Below are positions 27,315-35,115 of a DNA stretch of 64,000 nt, piece after piece. The DNA is from Singulisphaera acidiphila DSM 18658 (lineage in GTDB: Bacteria > Planctomycetota > Planctomycetia > Isosphaerales > Isosphaeraceae): assembly GCF_000242455.2 (NCBI RefSeq), contig NC_019892.1, positions 8,132,744 to 8,196,743 on the forward strand. The letters are read 5' to 3'. Under the pieces are notes generated by a model, which saw only the letters and a list, made by a program, of their open reading frames with translations, was not told the DNA's origin and did no database searches. The translations under genes were made by a program, and so were the position numbers. The stretch's first letter is position 1; every line of letters begins with the position of its first letter.

Positions 27315-29360
27315 ATGGCCACCGATTTCTTCGATCATCAGCTCGTCGCGCGGAAGCGAACCAGCCTCTTGATCGGCTACTTCATCCTTGCGGTGGTCCT
27401 CATCATCCTGGCCGTCTACGGCGTGGCGACCGCCTGCCTGATCGCCACGACGCAGGGGCAAGCCGGTATCAGCGAGCTCTGGGATTGGGAGCGGTTGGCG
27501 CTCGTCGCCACGGGCGTGAGCATCGTGATCCTCGCAGGCAGCCTCTACAAGACGGCGACACTCAGGGAAGGAGGATCCGCCATCGCCCGGCTTCTCGGCG
27601 GCGAACTCGTCAACCCGGGGGCCGCGACCCCGGCACAGCGGCGACTCCTGAACATCGTCGAAGAGATGGCAATCGCCTCGGGTACTCCCGTACCCAGCGT
27701 CTACGTGCTCAAGGATGAGACGTCCATCAACGCCTTCGCCGCAGGCCACGAGCCCGGCGACGCCGTGATCGCCGTCAGCCAGGGAAGCCTCGACCATCTG
27801 AATCGCGACGAGCTGCAAGGGGTTATCGCCCACGAATTCAGTCATATCCTCAATGGAGACATGCGGCTCAACCTCCGTCTGATCGGCCTGCTTCACGGCA
27901 TCCTGCTCATCGCCCTGATCGGCTACACGATCATGCGGGTCATGGGCAATAGCTCGTCCTCGAGCCGATCGCGGAGTAAAGACGACGAAAAAGGCAACGG
28001 CAGCGCGATGGCGATCTTTTTGATGGGCGTGGGATTGATGGCCGTCGGCTACGTCGGTGTCTTCTTCGGCCGGCTGATCAAGAGCGCCATTTCCCGTCAG
28101 CGCGAGTTCCTGGCCGACGCCTCGGCAGTGCAGTTCACACGGAATCCAGACGGAATCGCGGGGGCACTCAAGAAAATCGGGGGACTCGCCTCGGGTTCCC
28201 AGATCCAGAACCAGAACGCGGAGCAAGCCTGTCACATGTTCTTCGGTCCGGGTGTGTCGTTCTGGACCGAGGCGATGGCAACGCATCCTCCCCTGGTCGA
28301 ACGCATCAGGCGAATCGATCCCAACTTCGACGGAGTCTTCCCCACGATCGACGCCGATGAAGTTGTGAGGGTCGCCCAGGACGACCGGCGCGGCCCCCCC
28401 CTCCAAAGGTTCGCGCCGGAGCCGGCCCCACGAAGTTCGCTCGCAGCCAGCGTCGGCCGAGCGTCGGAGGAAGTTCCGTTCAATCCCAAGCAGGCGGTGG
28501 CTTCGGTGGGCACCACAAGCGGTGAACACATTGCCTTCGCGTCTGCCCTGCTCCAATCGCTCCCGGAAGACCTGGCCGCCACGGCTCGCGAGCCGTTCGG
28601 AGCGCGCGCCGTGGTCTACGCCCTCCTGCTCGACCATGATCCCGCCATCCGCGAGCGTCAGCTCGGGATCGTCGAAGACCGGGCCGAGCCTGGGACCGTC
28701 CAGGAGGTCTTACGGGTCGCCCCCTTGGTCGATGCGCTGGATGACCGCGCTCGATTACCACTGGCTGACCTGGCGATTCCGGCCCTTCGGCAACTCTCGC
28801 TCCGTCAGTACCAGTCGTTCCGCGATCGGATCGACCCCTTGATCCGGGCCGACCAGAAACGCAGCCTCTTCGAGTTTACCCTTCAACGCATGCTCTTGCG
28901 TCACCTCGACCGTCACTTCGACCAGCCGCCCCCCAACCCGGTCCGGTTCCCAACACTCCGCCCCCTGGTCAACGACTGTATTCGGGTGCTCTCAACTTTG
29001 TCCCGACTCGGCGGCCGAAACGAAGCGGAAGCCATGGCAGACTTCGCCCAGGGAGTTCAAGCCCTTGGGCTTCCGCCTGAGGGAGTGCGTCTGGCACCGG
29101 CTGAGGAATGTTCGATGGTGGCGCTCGACCGAACACTCGACCGCCTGGCGATGGCCTCTTCTCCGATCAAGAAACGCGTGCTCGACGCTTGCGCGACCTG
29201 CATCGCCGCCGACGGCCTCGTGACGATCGCCGAGGCCGAATTGCTCCGCGCCATCGCCGACTCACTCGACTGCCCCATGCCCCCCTTGCTCCCCCCAAGT
29301 TCGCCCGATCCGAATCGCGAGGGGCCATCGCGAGCCACCTCGATCCCGGCATCGAATTAG
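27315..29360 (+). CDS. M48-family (HtpX-like) membrane metalloprotease with extra C-terminal domain
   Basis: 681 residues from the ATG at 27315; an upstream ATG at 27252 adds 21 unsupported residues. Two helices at the start are followed by the peptidase domain with HEFSH (H173, E174, H177) and the third zinc ligand E264 in REFLADASAVQFTR, all present. Two further helices lie between them, typical of HtpX. Residues beyond about 350 (GVFPTIDADEVVRVAQDD onward) add roughly 300 residues that are absent from E. coli HtpX (293 residues) and show no domain I recognise; they are helical and charged. It acts on membrane proteins in stress quality control, and the LemA partner upstream supports a linked function. 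Confidence 0.9.
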   Translation: MATDFFDHQLVARKRTSLLIGYFILAVVLIILAVYGVATACLIATTQGQAGISELWDWERLALVATGVSIVILAGSLYKTATLREGGSAIARLLGGELVNPGAATPAQRRLLNIVEEMAIASGTPVPSVYVLKDETSINAFAAGHEPGDAVIAVSQGSLDHLNRDELQGVIAHEFSHILNGDMRLNLRLIGLLHGILLIALIGYTIMRVMGNSSSSSRSRSKDDEKGNGSAMAIFLMGVGLMAVGYVGVFFGRLIKSAISRQREFLADASAVQFTRNPDGIAGALKKIGGLASGSQIQNQNAEQACHMFFGPGVSFWTEAMATHPPLVERIRRIDPNFDGVFPTIDADEVVRVAQDDRRGPPLQRFAPEPAPRSSLAASVGRASEEVPFNPKQAVASVGTTSGEHIAFASALLQSLPEDLAATAREPFGARAVVYALLLDHDPAIRERQLGIVEDRAEPGTVQEVLRVAPLVDALDDRARLPLADLAIPALRQLSLRQYQSFRDRIDPLIRADQKRSLFEFTLQRMLLRHLDRHFDQPPPNPVRFPTLRPLVNDCIRVLSTLSRLGGRNEAEAMADFAQGVQALGLPPEGVRLAPAEECSMVALDRTLDRLAMASSPIKKRVLDACATCIAADGLVTIAEAELLRAIADSLDCPMPPLLPPSSPDPNREGPSRATSIPASN

Positions 29361-29567
29361 GCACAACCTGGAATCATCCTATTCATGAGCCAGCCGGCAA
29401 TGCATGCCGACACGAATGGAATTCGTGACCGCCGAGCAGCCTCACCCGCTAGATTTCGCCAAACGATCCTGCTAAACCTTGGTTAGACATTCCCGCCGAC
29501 CGTTTGGGGGAAGCGTGGTGCCCACCCCATCGTCGGCGCGGCAAACCCCGCGATAGAGGCAGCTCCC
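29361..29567. other. Short intergenic region upstream of the DUF1501 gene
   Basis: 207 bases. No gene seen. A GAGG ribosome site at the right distance precedes the DUF1501 ATG, but I cannot place a convincing promoter. Confidence 0.4.
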
Positions 29568-30929
29568 ATGAGCGAGGAACATGAACTGGGATCTCCCCCC
29601 AGCCTTTCCCTCGAGCGTCGCCGCCTGCTCCTCAGCGGCGGCCTTGGCATGCTTGGGCTGAACCTCGCGAGTCGGCTCCGTGCCGCTGCGCCAGCGCCGG
29701 ACCATCGCCCGTCTACCCCCATTCGATCGTGCATCCTGATCTTTTACTACGGCGGCCCAAGCCACCTTGATACCTGGGACATGAAGCCGAATGCCCCAAA
29801 GGAGGTTCGCGGCGAGTTTCGGTCCATCGCAACCCGTATGCCCGGGATCCGGATCAGCGAGCATTTGCCTCATTCGGCGAGGGTCGTCGACCGGCTGGCG
29901 ATCGTCCGCAGCCTGCACCATCCGATGACGAACCACAACGCGGCCGCCTTCGCCGCGCTGAGCGGCCGGTCACCCGCAAAGGGGGACCTCGAACTCCTGG
30001 CGAACGATCGCAACGACCCTCCCTGCCTCGGGTCGGTCTTGAGTCACGAGCTCCCCGAGCGCCGCGGCCTACCGACGTTCGTGGCCTTGCCGCACGTGAT
30101 GCACAACGTGGTCAAACTACCGGGCCAGGTCGCCGGCTTTCTCGGCTCAGCGCATGACCCGTTCCAGGTCGCGTCCGACCCGAACGCGCCCGACTTCCGC
30201 CTCGACGAACTCGAACTCCCCGGCAACGTCTCGCTCGACCGCCTCGGCCACCGCGAGTCGATGCTCCGCCAGGTCGAAACGACAGCCCGCAGCCACGACC
30301 TCGACGCCTATCGCGAGAAAGCGGTCCGCCTGCTCCACTCCGATGCCGTCCGAGGCGCATTCCGGCTAACTCAGGAAGACCCCAAGCTCCGTGACCACTA
30401 TGGCCGCACCAAGCACGGCCAGAGTCTTCTGCTGGCGCGAAGGCTGGTCGAATCGGGTGTCCGCTTCATCACCGTGAATGACCACGAGACCAACGGCCAG
30501 GTCACCAACTGGGACGCCCACCAGGACGTCTTCCCGCGCCTCAGGAACGACCTGCTCCCGCCGACCGATCGGGCATTCGCCGCCTTGATCGACGACCTGA
30601 CCAGCCGTGGCCTGCTCGAGTCGACCCTGGTGATCGCATTGGGCGAGTTCGGCCGGACCCCGAAAATCAACGTTCAAGGGGGGCGCGACCACTGGCCTCA
30701 CTGCTATAGCGCGGTGCTGGCGGGCGGCGGGGTCCGTGGCGGCACCGTCTACGGGGCCAGCGACAAGCTCGGGGCCTATCCCGACCTGGACGGCGTCTCG
30801 CCGGGCGACCTGGCCGCCACCCTTTTCTGGCGATTCGGCCTCGAGCCCAAGACCGAGGTCCGCGACCTGGCCGGACGGCCCTATCCGCTTGCGGAAGGCC
30901 AGCCGCTACATTCGCTCTTCAAGATCTGA
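29568..30929 (+). CDS. DUF1501 protein with twin-arginine-like signal
   Basis: 453 residues. The N-terminus LERRRLLLSGGLGMLGLNLA looks like a Tat signal (R-R-x-L-L-L then a hydrophobic core), fitting the known export route of DUF1501 proteins. The mature part shows the family motifs SCILIFYYGGPSHLDTWDMK, RMPGIRISEHLPHSARVVDR, SLHHPMTNHNAAAFAALSG, TVNDHETNG, VIALGEFGRTPKIN and GRDHWPHCYSAVLAGGGVRGG. The fold is of the alkaline phosphatase/sulfatase superfamily. In planctomycetes this family usually sits beside DUF1549/DUF1553 cytochrome-type genes, but none is here. Function unknown. Confidence 0.92.
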   Translation: MSEEHELGSPPSLSLERRRLLLSGGLGMLGLNLASRLRAAAPAPDHRPSTPIRSCILIFYYGGPSHLDTWDMKPNAPKEVRGEFRSIATRMPGIRISEHLPHSARVVDRLAIVRSLHHPMTNHNAAAFAALSGRSPAKGDLELLANDRNDPPCLGSVLSHELPERRGLPTFVALPHVMHNVVKLPGQVAGFLGSAHDPFQVASDPNAPDFRLDELELPGNVSLDRLGHRESMLRQVETTARSHDLDAYREKAVRLLHSDAVRGAFRLTQEDPKLRDHYGRTKHGQSLLLARRLVESGVRFITVNDHETNGQVTNWDAHQDVFPRLRNDLLPPTDRAFAALIDDLTSRGLLESTLVIALGEFGRTPKINVQGGRDHWPHCYSAVLAGGGVRGGTVYGASDKLGAYPDLDGVSPGDLAATLFWRFGLEPKTEVRDLAGRPYPLAEGQPLHSLFKI

Positions 30930-30935
30930 TCACAT

Positions 30936-31403
30936 TCACACATCGCCGTGGCCGGTCACCTCAGCCTGCGGCTGACAGACACGAGCGCGACGGTCGAGTC
31001 CGATCAGCACGGCGGTGAAGAACGATGTCGCGAGGAGGAATCGGCCGAAGAGTCGGACGACGAATGCGGCCAGGCCCCCCTCGAGAGGATCGGTCACCGA
31101 GCAGGAGGATTCGAGCAGATAGAGCACGGGAAGGATCATCGCGACCAGGGCTTCGACCAAAGGATAACGAACCGAGATCGGCATCCGGCAGGAGCGACAG
31201 CGACCGCGCAGGAGGAGCCAACCAAGAATGGGAACATTATCACGCAAGGCGACCGGCTGGCGACAGAGCGGACAGCGCGACCGTGGCCGGAAAAGGCTCA
31301 GCCCCTTGGGGATCCGGTAAACGCAGACGTTTACGAAGCTGCCGACGGCCGCCCCGAAGATGGCCAAGAACAGGCAGACGAGAGCATGTTGATTCCAGTT
31401 CAT
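30936..31403 (-). CDS. Prepilin peptidase, truncated (N-terminal domain only)
   Basis: 155 residues from the ATG at 31403, which overlaps the stop of the upstream gene by four bases. The N-terminal DiS_P_DiS region is intact: a first helix (AIFGAAVGSFVNVCVYRIPK), then CPLC and CRSC zinc-type Cys pairs, DNVPILGWLLLRGRC and SVRYPLVEALVAMILPVLYL. The chain stops soon after a hydrophobic segment ending at LIGLDRRARVCQP, about where the first catalytic Asp of the A24 peptidase would lie. The GxGD region and remaining helices are missing, and only six bases separate its end from the convergent DUF1501 gene. Full enzymes have about 250-290 residues. It may keep only the methyltransferase-type half, be a decayed copy, or need a second protein elsewhere. 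Confidence 0.75.
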   Translation of the reverse strand: MNWNQHALVCLFLAIFGAAVGSFVNVCVYRIPKGLSLFRPRSRCPLCRQPVALRDNVPILGWLLLRGRCRSCRMPISVRYPLVEALVAMILPVLYLLESSCSVTDPLEGGLAAFVVRLFGRFLLATSFFTAVLIGLDRRARVCQPQAEVTGHGDV

Positions 31404-31954
31404 TCGATGACTTCTTCGCTCATCCGATGGGGATTTGTGAGGAGAGCACGACCATCCGGATGCGGCTCGACTCGACCCGCGCCGGGAACCGTGAGTGGGT
31501 GAGAAAGTGCCACCATCCTGAAGATTGACAGTTGATAGACCAGCAGCACCACGTACATGACGGCGAGGATCGGGATGCAGTGCCCCAGGCGAAGCCGGGT
31601 CCCGAACAGACGGTAGTACTTCAGGACCATGAACGTGGCCAGACCAATCGCGGTCAGAAGGTACTTTCCGCCAAGAAACCAGAGCGGTCCGCGCTCGACC
31701 AGATAGGCCATGAACGGATTGGCCTCTTCGCACGAGTGATCGAGCAGCAGCAGAGTCAGGACGCCATCGGCAAGCGTGAAGAGCAGCACGAGAACGACCA
31801 GAACCCCGGTCGTGGCATCATGTCGATCCACGATCGGACACCGCTCAGCCTCCAGATCGCTGGACCGGCGAAGGTGGGACCGGCGTCCGGCCCTGTTGAA
31901 GATATCCCACCATCGGGTTGGCCGTTGCCGCCGAGCCGCGATACGTCTTGACAT
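31400..31954 (-). CDS. DUF5658-type membrane protein
   Basis: 184 residues. An Arg-rich N-terminal region (about 1-45) is followed by four hydrophobic segments: GVLVVLVLLFTLADGVLTLLLL, an Asn/Glu-containing loop EEANPFMAYLVERGPLWFL, then GKYLLTAIGLATFMVLK and IPILAVMYVVLLVYQLSIF. The D-x-x-L-T first helix and the EANP motif are the signature of the DUF5658 family, common in planctomycetes and found in many bacteria; its role is unknown. It sits between the secretion genes and the prepilin peptidase and is coupled to the latter by a four-base overlap. Confidence 0.75.
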   Translation of the reverse strand: MSRRIAARRQRPTRWWDIFNRAGRRSHLRRSSDLEAERCPIVDRHDATTGVLVVLVLLFTLADGVLTLLLLDHSCEEANPFMAYLVERGPLWFLGGKYLLTAIGLATFMVLKYYRLFGTRLRLGHCIPILAVMYVVLLVYQLSIFRMVALSHPLTVPGAGRVEPHPDGRALLTNPHRMSEEVIE

Positions 31955-32041
31955 GATAACATCCGTGGTGCCGCGGAGCGTTCATCAAACATTTCGTCAG
32001 GTTGCCGCCATCGAGTATGTCGGCGGTTGATGTTGTCTCGC

Positions 32042-32467
32042 TTACGGATTGGGAGGAGGGTCTGGCTCAGGAGCCGGGAACCGCGTCGGTCTCGGTAGAG
32101 TAACAGGATCTCCGGCAACTGCGAGGCGGGCGCGAACGGTCCATCGGGTTTTCTCGATCTTTTCGAACCGGAGGAGGTAGGTCCGCTCGATGCCGTCGCC
32201 ACTGAGGATCGCCGTCTCGCAGAGGTAAGTCGTTTCGCCCGGCGGTACGGGGGGGAGCCCGGTCTCCAGCAGGGCGAGACCGAAAGCCAGAGCGAAGCGT
32301 CGACGTCCACTTTCTTCCGCCCGCGCCTCGCGCTGGACCAGTTGCTCCTTGAGACGGACCTGGGCAAGCGTCCGACGGCTCGCCAGGGCCCAGGTCGCAA
32401 GAACCATCGTACTGAAGATTATAACGATCGCCAGGACCGCGCCTCGTCGCCGTTCGACGCGTTTCAT
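32042..32467 (-). CDS. Short GspK/PilX-like protein
   Basis: 141 residues. A basic start MKRVERRRGAVLAIVIIFST leads to one N-terminal helix (about 9-27), as in GspK or PilX pilin-like proteins, but without the G/F-T-L-x-E processing motif. The rest is a small beta-rich part with GIERTYLLRFEKIEKTRWTV and a Pro-rich tail. True GspK proteins have about 300 residues, so this is about half. The gene overlaps its upstream neighbour by four bases and holds the expected last place in the pseudopilin run (H-I-J-K), which is the main reason for the call. Confidence 0.55.
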   Translation of the reverse strand: MKRVERRRGAVLAIVIIFSTMVLATWALASRRTLAQVRLKEQLVQREARAEESGRRRFALAFGLALLETGLPPVPPGETTYLCETAILSGDGIERTYLLRFEKIEKTRWTVRARLAVAGDPVTLPRPTRFPAPEPDPPPNP

Positions 32468-32991
32468 GGGAGCACCGCAATCAGGTGGTAAGCGCGTTCG
32501 AGAGCGCGTGGGTTGGCCCGGTGCTCGCGGAACGGGAGCGCGAAGGAGAGGGAGAACTTGAACATCGGTCCCTGAGGATCGATGCGCTGAACCTGAAGAT
32601 GCTGGAGGTAGTGGGCCACGATCAGATCGGGCTCCGGCCCGGGTTCGACCGAGCGCACAAGCGTTTCGTTCTGAACCGAGTAGGTGATCGTCCGGTCGCT
32701 GAAGATGATCTGAAGTTCCTCGGGGGCGATGAACAGGGTGCGTGTCTCCGGCCGAGTCGAGTTGAAACCGCGAAGGTCATCGGCAAGTCGGGCCATGGCG
32801 AGATCCGCTTCTTGGGCCAGCTTACAGCGTGCGATGACCTCGGCGGCACTGCGTTCGAAGGTCGCGGTCATCGAGACCATGATGGCCATCAGGCCCACGG
32901 ACATCACGCAGGCGACCATCAACTCGACGAGCGTGAAACCCTTTCGTCGCACCAGGGGTAGGGGCCGAAGCGTTGCGTTCCTGTTCCTCAT
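32464..32991 (-). CDS. GspJ-like minor pseudopilin
   Basis: 175 residues. The prepilin site is RRKGFTLVELMVACVMSVGL with processing after the Gly and Glu at +5. The rest (FNSTRPETRTLFIAPEELQI, DRTITYSVQNETLVRSVEPG) is beta-rich and fits a GspJ/PilW-type minor pseudopilin that helps start the pseudopilus. It is joined by four-base overlaps to genes on both sides. The letter J is assigned from order and length, not from a diagnostic motif. Confidence 0.75.
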   Translation of the reverse strand: MRNRNATLRPLPLVRRKGFTLVELMVACVMSVGLMAIMVSMTATFERSAAEVIARCKLAQEADLAMARLADDLRGFNSTRPETRTLFIAPEELQIIFSDRTITYSVQNETLVRSVEPGPEPDLIVAHYLQHLQVQRIDPQGPMFKFSLSFALPFREHRANPRALERAYHLIAVLP

Positions 32992-33515
32992 GGTCCCTCA
33001 GCAGCCGAAAGCACCGCCGTCGTACTGATCTCAAGGCCGTCGTCGATCAGACCGTCGAGCTTGACATCGTGGACGTGCTCGTAGGGTTCGAGCGGGGCAT
33101 TGAACTGGAGTGTAAAGCGGGGTCCGATCTCGATCGGGAACCGGCTCGTCCCGCGCCGATCGGGCCGCGCATCGGGCAGCGCCAGCACGGCAACCCCGAG
33201 TCGCGTCGCCCAGCGCCGAGCGGGTCCGGTAACGTCGAACCTGGAATCATCAAGGCGACATGCTGCCGAGAAATCCCCCGTCCGCGCGTTGAATGTATCG
33301 AGCCGAAGGGTCGCCGATTGGGGCACGAGCAAGTAGGCACGCTGCTCCAGCGCCTCGACCAGGCGCAGTCGCGTGGCGACCGTCGCCGACAGCCCGGACA
33401 AGGTCACCCCAAGTACCGCCATGGACACGATGATCTCGACATAAGACATCCCAGCCCGCAGTGTCCCGATGAATCGCGAACCCACGGTCTTTTTTCCAGC
33501 GGGCCTCATGTTCAT
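32988..33515 (-). CDS. GspI-like minor pseudopilin
   Basis: 175 residues. The N-terminal helix reads LRAGMSYVEIIVSMAVLGVT, a divergent prepilin site (G-M-S-Y-V-E with Glu at +5). The remainder has the small beta-rich pattern of minor pseudopilins (RRWATRLGVAVLALPD, RFPIEIGPRFTLQFNAP). It overlaps both neighbours by four bases. Placed as GspI/PilV-like by order. Confidence 0.7.
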   Translation of the reverse strand: MNMRPAGKKTVGSRFIGTLRAGMSYVEIIVSMAVLGVTLSGLSATVATRLRLVEALEQRAYLLVPQSATLRLDTFNARTGDFSAACRLDDSRFDVTGPARRWATRLGVAVLALPDARPDRRGTSRFPIEIGPRFTLQFNAPLEPYEHVHDVKLDGLIDDGLEISTTAVLSAAEGP

Positions 33516-34003
33516 CCCTTGGTAAAAAGGTATCCCGGGGTGATGGTTGGAACGCCGTAGTGACTGATGACGCCCACGATCTGGCCATCCTGGTCAATAG
33601 TCAGTGTGCCGGACCAGACGTTGCTGCCCGCGCGTGTGGCGGAGGTCGTGAAGGTCGAAGCCTCGGCCGAGAGGATCGCGTAGGTATAGGGCGTCGACGC
33701 CATGCGAACCGTCGGTTCGACGAGTTGGGCGGCTTCGAGTGTCGCCAGGTCCGGGGCGTAGTGGCCATGGTCGAGCCGATAAAAACGCTGGGCGACCCAG
33801 ACCGTCTGGAGGTGGGCCGCGGCCAGATCCGCGTGCGAACGTTCCACCGCGCGGCGGAACGAGGGGACGGAGATGGCCGCGAACACGCCCATGATCGTGA
33901 CGACCACCATGACCTCGAGTAGGCTGAAGCCGTGGCGCCCCGCCTTCCCACCAGCAACGCGTCCAACACTCCGTCCTGGTCTTCGAGGTCCCGGCCTGGT
34001 CAT
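33512..34003 (-). CDS. GspG/H-like pseudopilin
   Basis: 163 residues. After a basic leader of about 25 residues the site is RHGFSLLEVMVVVTIMGVFA, with processing after Gly and Glu at +5. Sequence after the helix (SFRRAVERSHADLAAAHLQT, YRLDHGHYAPDLATLEAAQL) resembles the pseudopilin core with the helix-to-beta transition. It ends in a four-base overlap with the next pseudopilin and its start overlaps the GspF stop by four bases. Probably a minor pseudopilin of GspH type, though an extra GspG-like role cannot be excluded. Confidence 0.78.
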   Translation of the reverse strand: MTRPGPRRPGRSVGRVAGGKAGRHGFSLLEVMVVVTIMGVFAAISVPSFRRAVERSHADLAAAHLQTVWVAQRFYRLDHGHYAPDLATLEAAQLVEPTVRMASTPYTYAILSAEASTFTTSATRAGSNVWSGTLTIDQDGQIVGVISHYGVPTITPGYLFTKG

Positions 34004-35094
34004 TTGACCTTCCCCGACATTTCGAACATCGGCATATAGATCGACAACATCATGAACGCGACACCCGTGCCCATGCCGACGATGATGATCGGTTCGAGCA
34101 TCTTCGAAAGCCGCGTGATCATCGCCTCCATCTTTTCCTTATAATAGGGCGCAATCTGCTCCATGACGGTCGCGAGCTGGCCCGTTTCTTCTCCGGTGCG
34201 CACGGTACCAATGATCATATTCGTGAACAATCCCGTCTCCTCGAGCGAGGCGGCCAGGGGATGTCCCGACGCGATGCGGAACTGGACATGAGCCAGCGCG
34301 TCGCGGTAGATCGGGGTATGCCCAAAGATGCCGCGCAGGGTCTCCATCGTCTCGAGCATGGGCACCCCGCTCTTGAGCAGGAGGGCCAGGCTCGACGCGA
34401 AGCGGTACATCATCATCTGAACCGACATTTCGCCGAGCATCGGCGCGACGAGCATGAGTCCGCCGACCGTCCGTCGACCTTTCTCGGTGGCCATGTACCT
34501 TCGAAACGCGAACGCGATGAGGATCACCCCGGCCACCATGAAGTGCCCGTAACTGACCACGAAATCCGAGAGATTCACAACCATCTGCGTGATCTGAGGA
34601 AGCTCGGCCCCCATCTCGTCGAACATCTTCGTGAAGGTCGGCACGACGAACCAGAGCATGGCCGTGATCGCCAGGCTGGCTACGCACAGGAGGACCATCG
34701 GATACATCAAGGCCCCGCTGACCTTGCGGCGCGTATCGCGGGAGTCGCGAACCTGCTTGTTCAATTCCACCAGCACGTAGCTCATCTTGCCGGTGACCTC
34801 GCCGGTGCGGATCATCTCGATCCAGGCGTGCTCGAAAACTTCGGGATAATTCGCTGCGGCCGCGAAGAACGAATTCCCGGCTTCGATACTCGCGCCGATC
34901 TCCTCGAGGACCCGTTGGAGCTTCAAGCTCTCGGACTGCTGGGCCGTGAGTTCGATCGCTTGCAAGAGCGGCACACCGGCCGCCACCAGGGTCGCCAGTT
35001 GCTGGAAAAAGCTCATGATGTCGTCGAGCTTCAGCCGCTTATGCTTCTTGGATGAGACCCGCGCATGGGCGATAATCCAGGAGTCGTAGCTCAT
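34000..35094 (-). CDS. gspF: Type II secretion/pilus platform protein GspF
   Basis: 364 residues. It contains two T2SSF modules: KLDDIMSFFQQLATLVAAGV, GIPLLQAIELTAQQSE-like GVPLLQAIELTAQ, EVFEHAWIEMIRTGEVTGKM, a helix pair (about 150-195), then RFASSLALLLKSGVPMLETM, VRTGEETGQLATVMEQIAPY and a final helix (EPIIIVGMGTGVAFMMLSIY). GspF is the polytopic inner-membrane protein that couples the ATPase to the pseudopilus. It is about 40 residues shorter at the N-terminus than the usual 400. The gene follows gspE after 21 bases. Confidence 0.95.
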   Translation of the reverse strand: MSYDSWIIAHARVSSKKHKRLKLDDIMSFFQQLATLVAAGVPLLQAIELTAQQSESLKLQRVLEEIGASIEAGNSFFAAAANYPEVFEHAWIEMIRTGEVTGKMSYVLVELNKQVRDSRDTRRKVSGALMYPMVLLCVASLAITAMLWFVVPTFTKMFDEMGAELPQITQMVVNLSDFVVSYGHFMVAGVILIAFAFRRYMATEKGRRTVGGLMLVAPMLGEMSVQMMMYRFASSLALLLKSGVPMLETMETLRGIFGHTPIYRDALAHVQFRIASGHPLAASLEETGLFTNMIIGTVRTGEETGQLATVMEQIAPYYKEKMEAMITRLSKMLEPIIIVGMGTGVAFMMLSIYMPMFEMSGKVK

Positions 35095-35115
35095 TTTGCG
35101 TCCGTTCCCCGGGGG

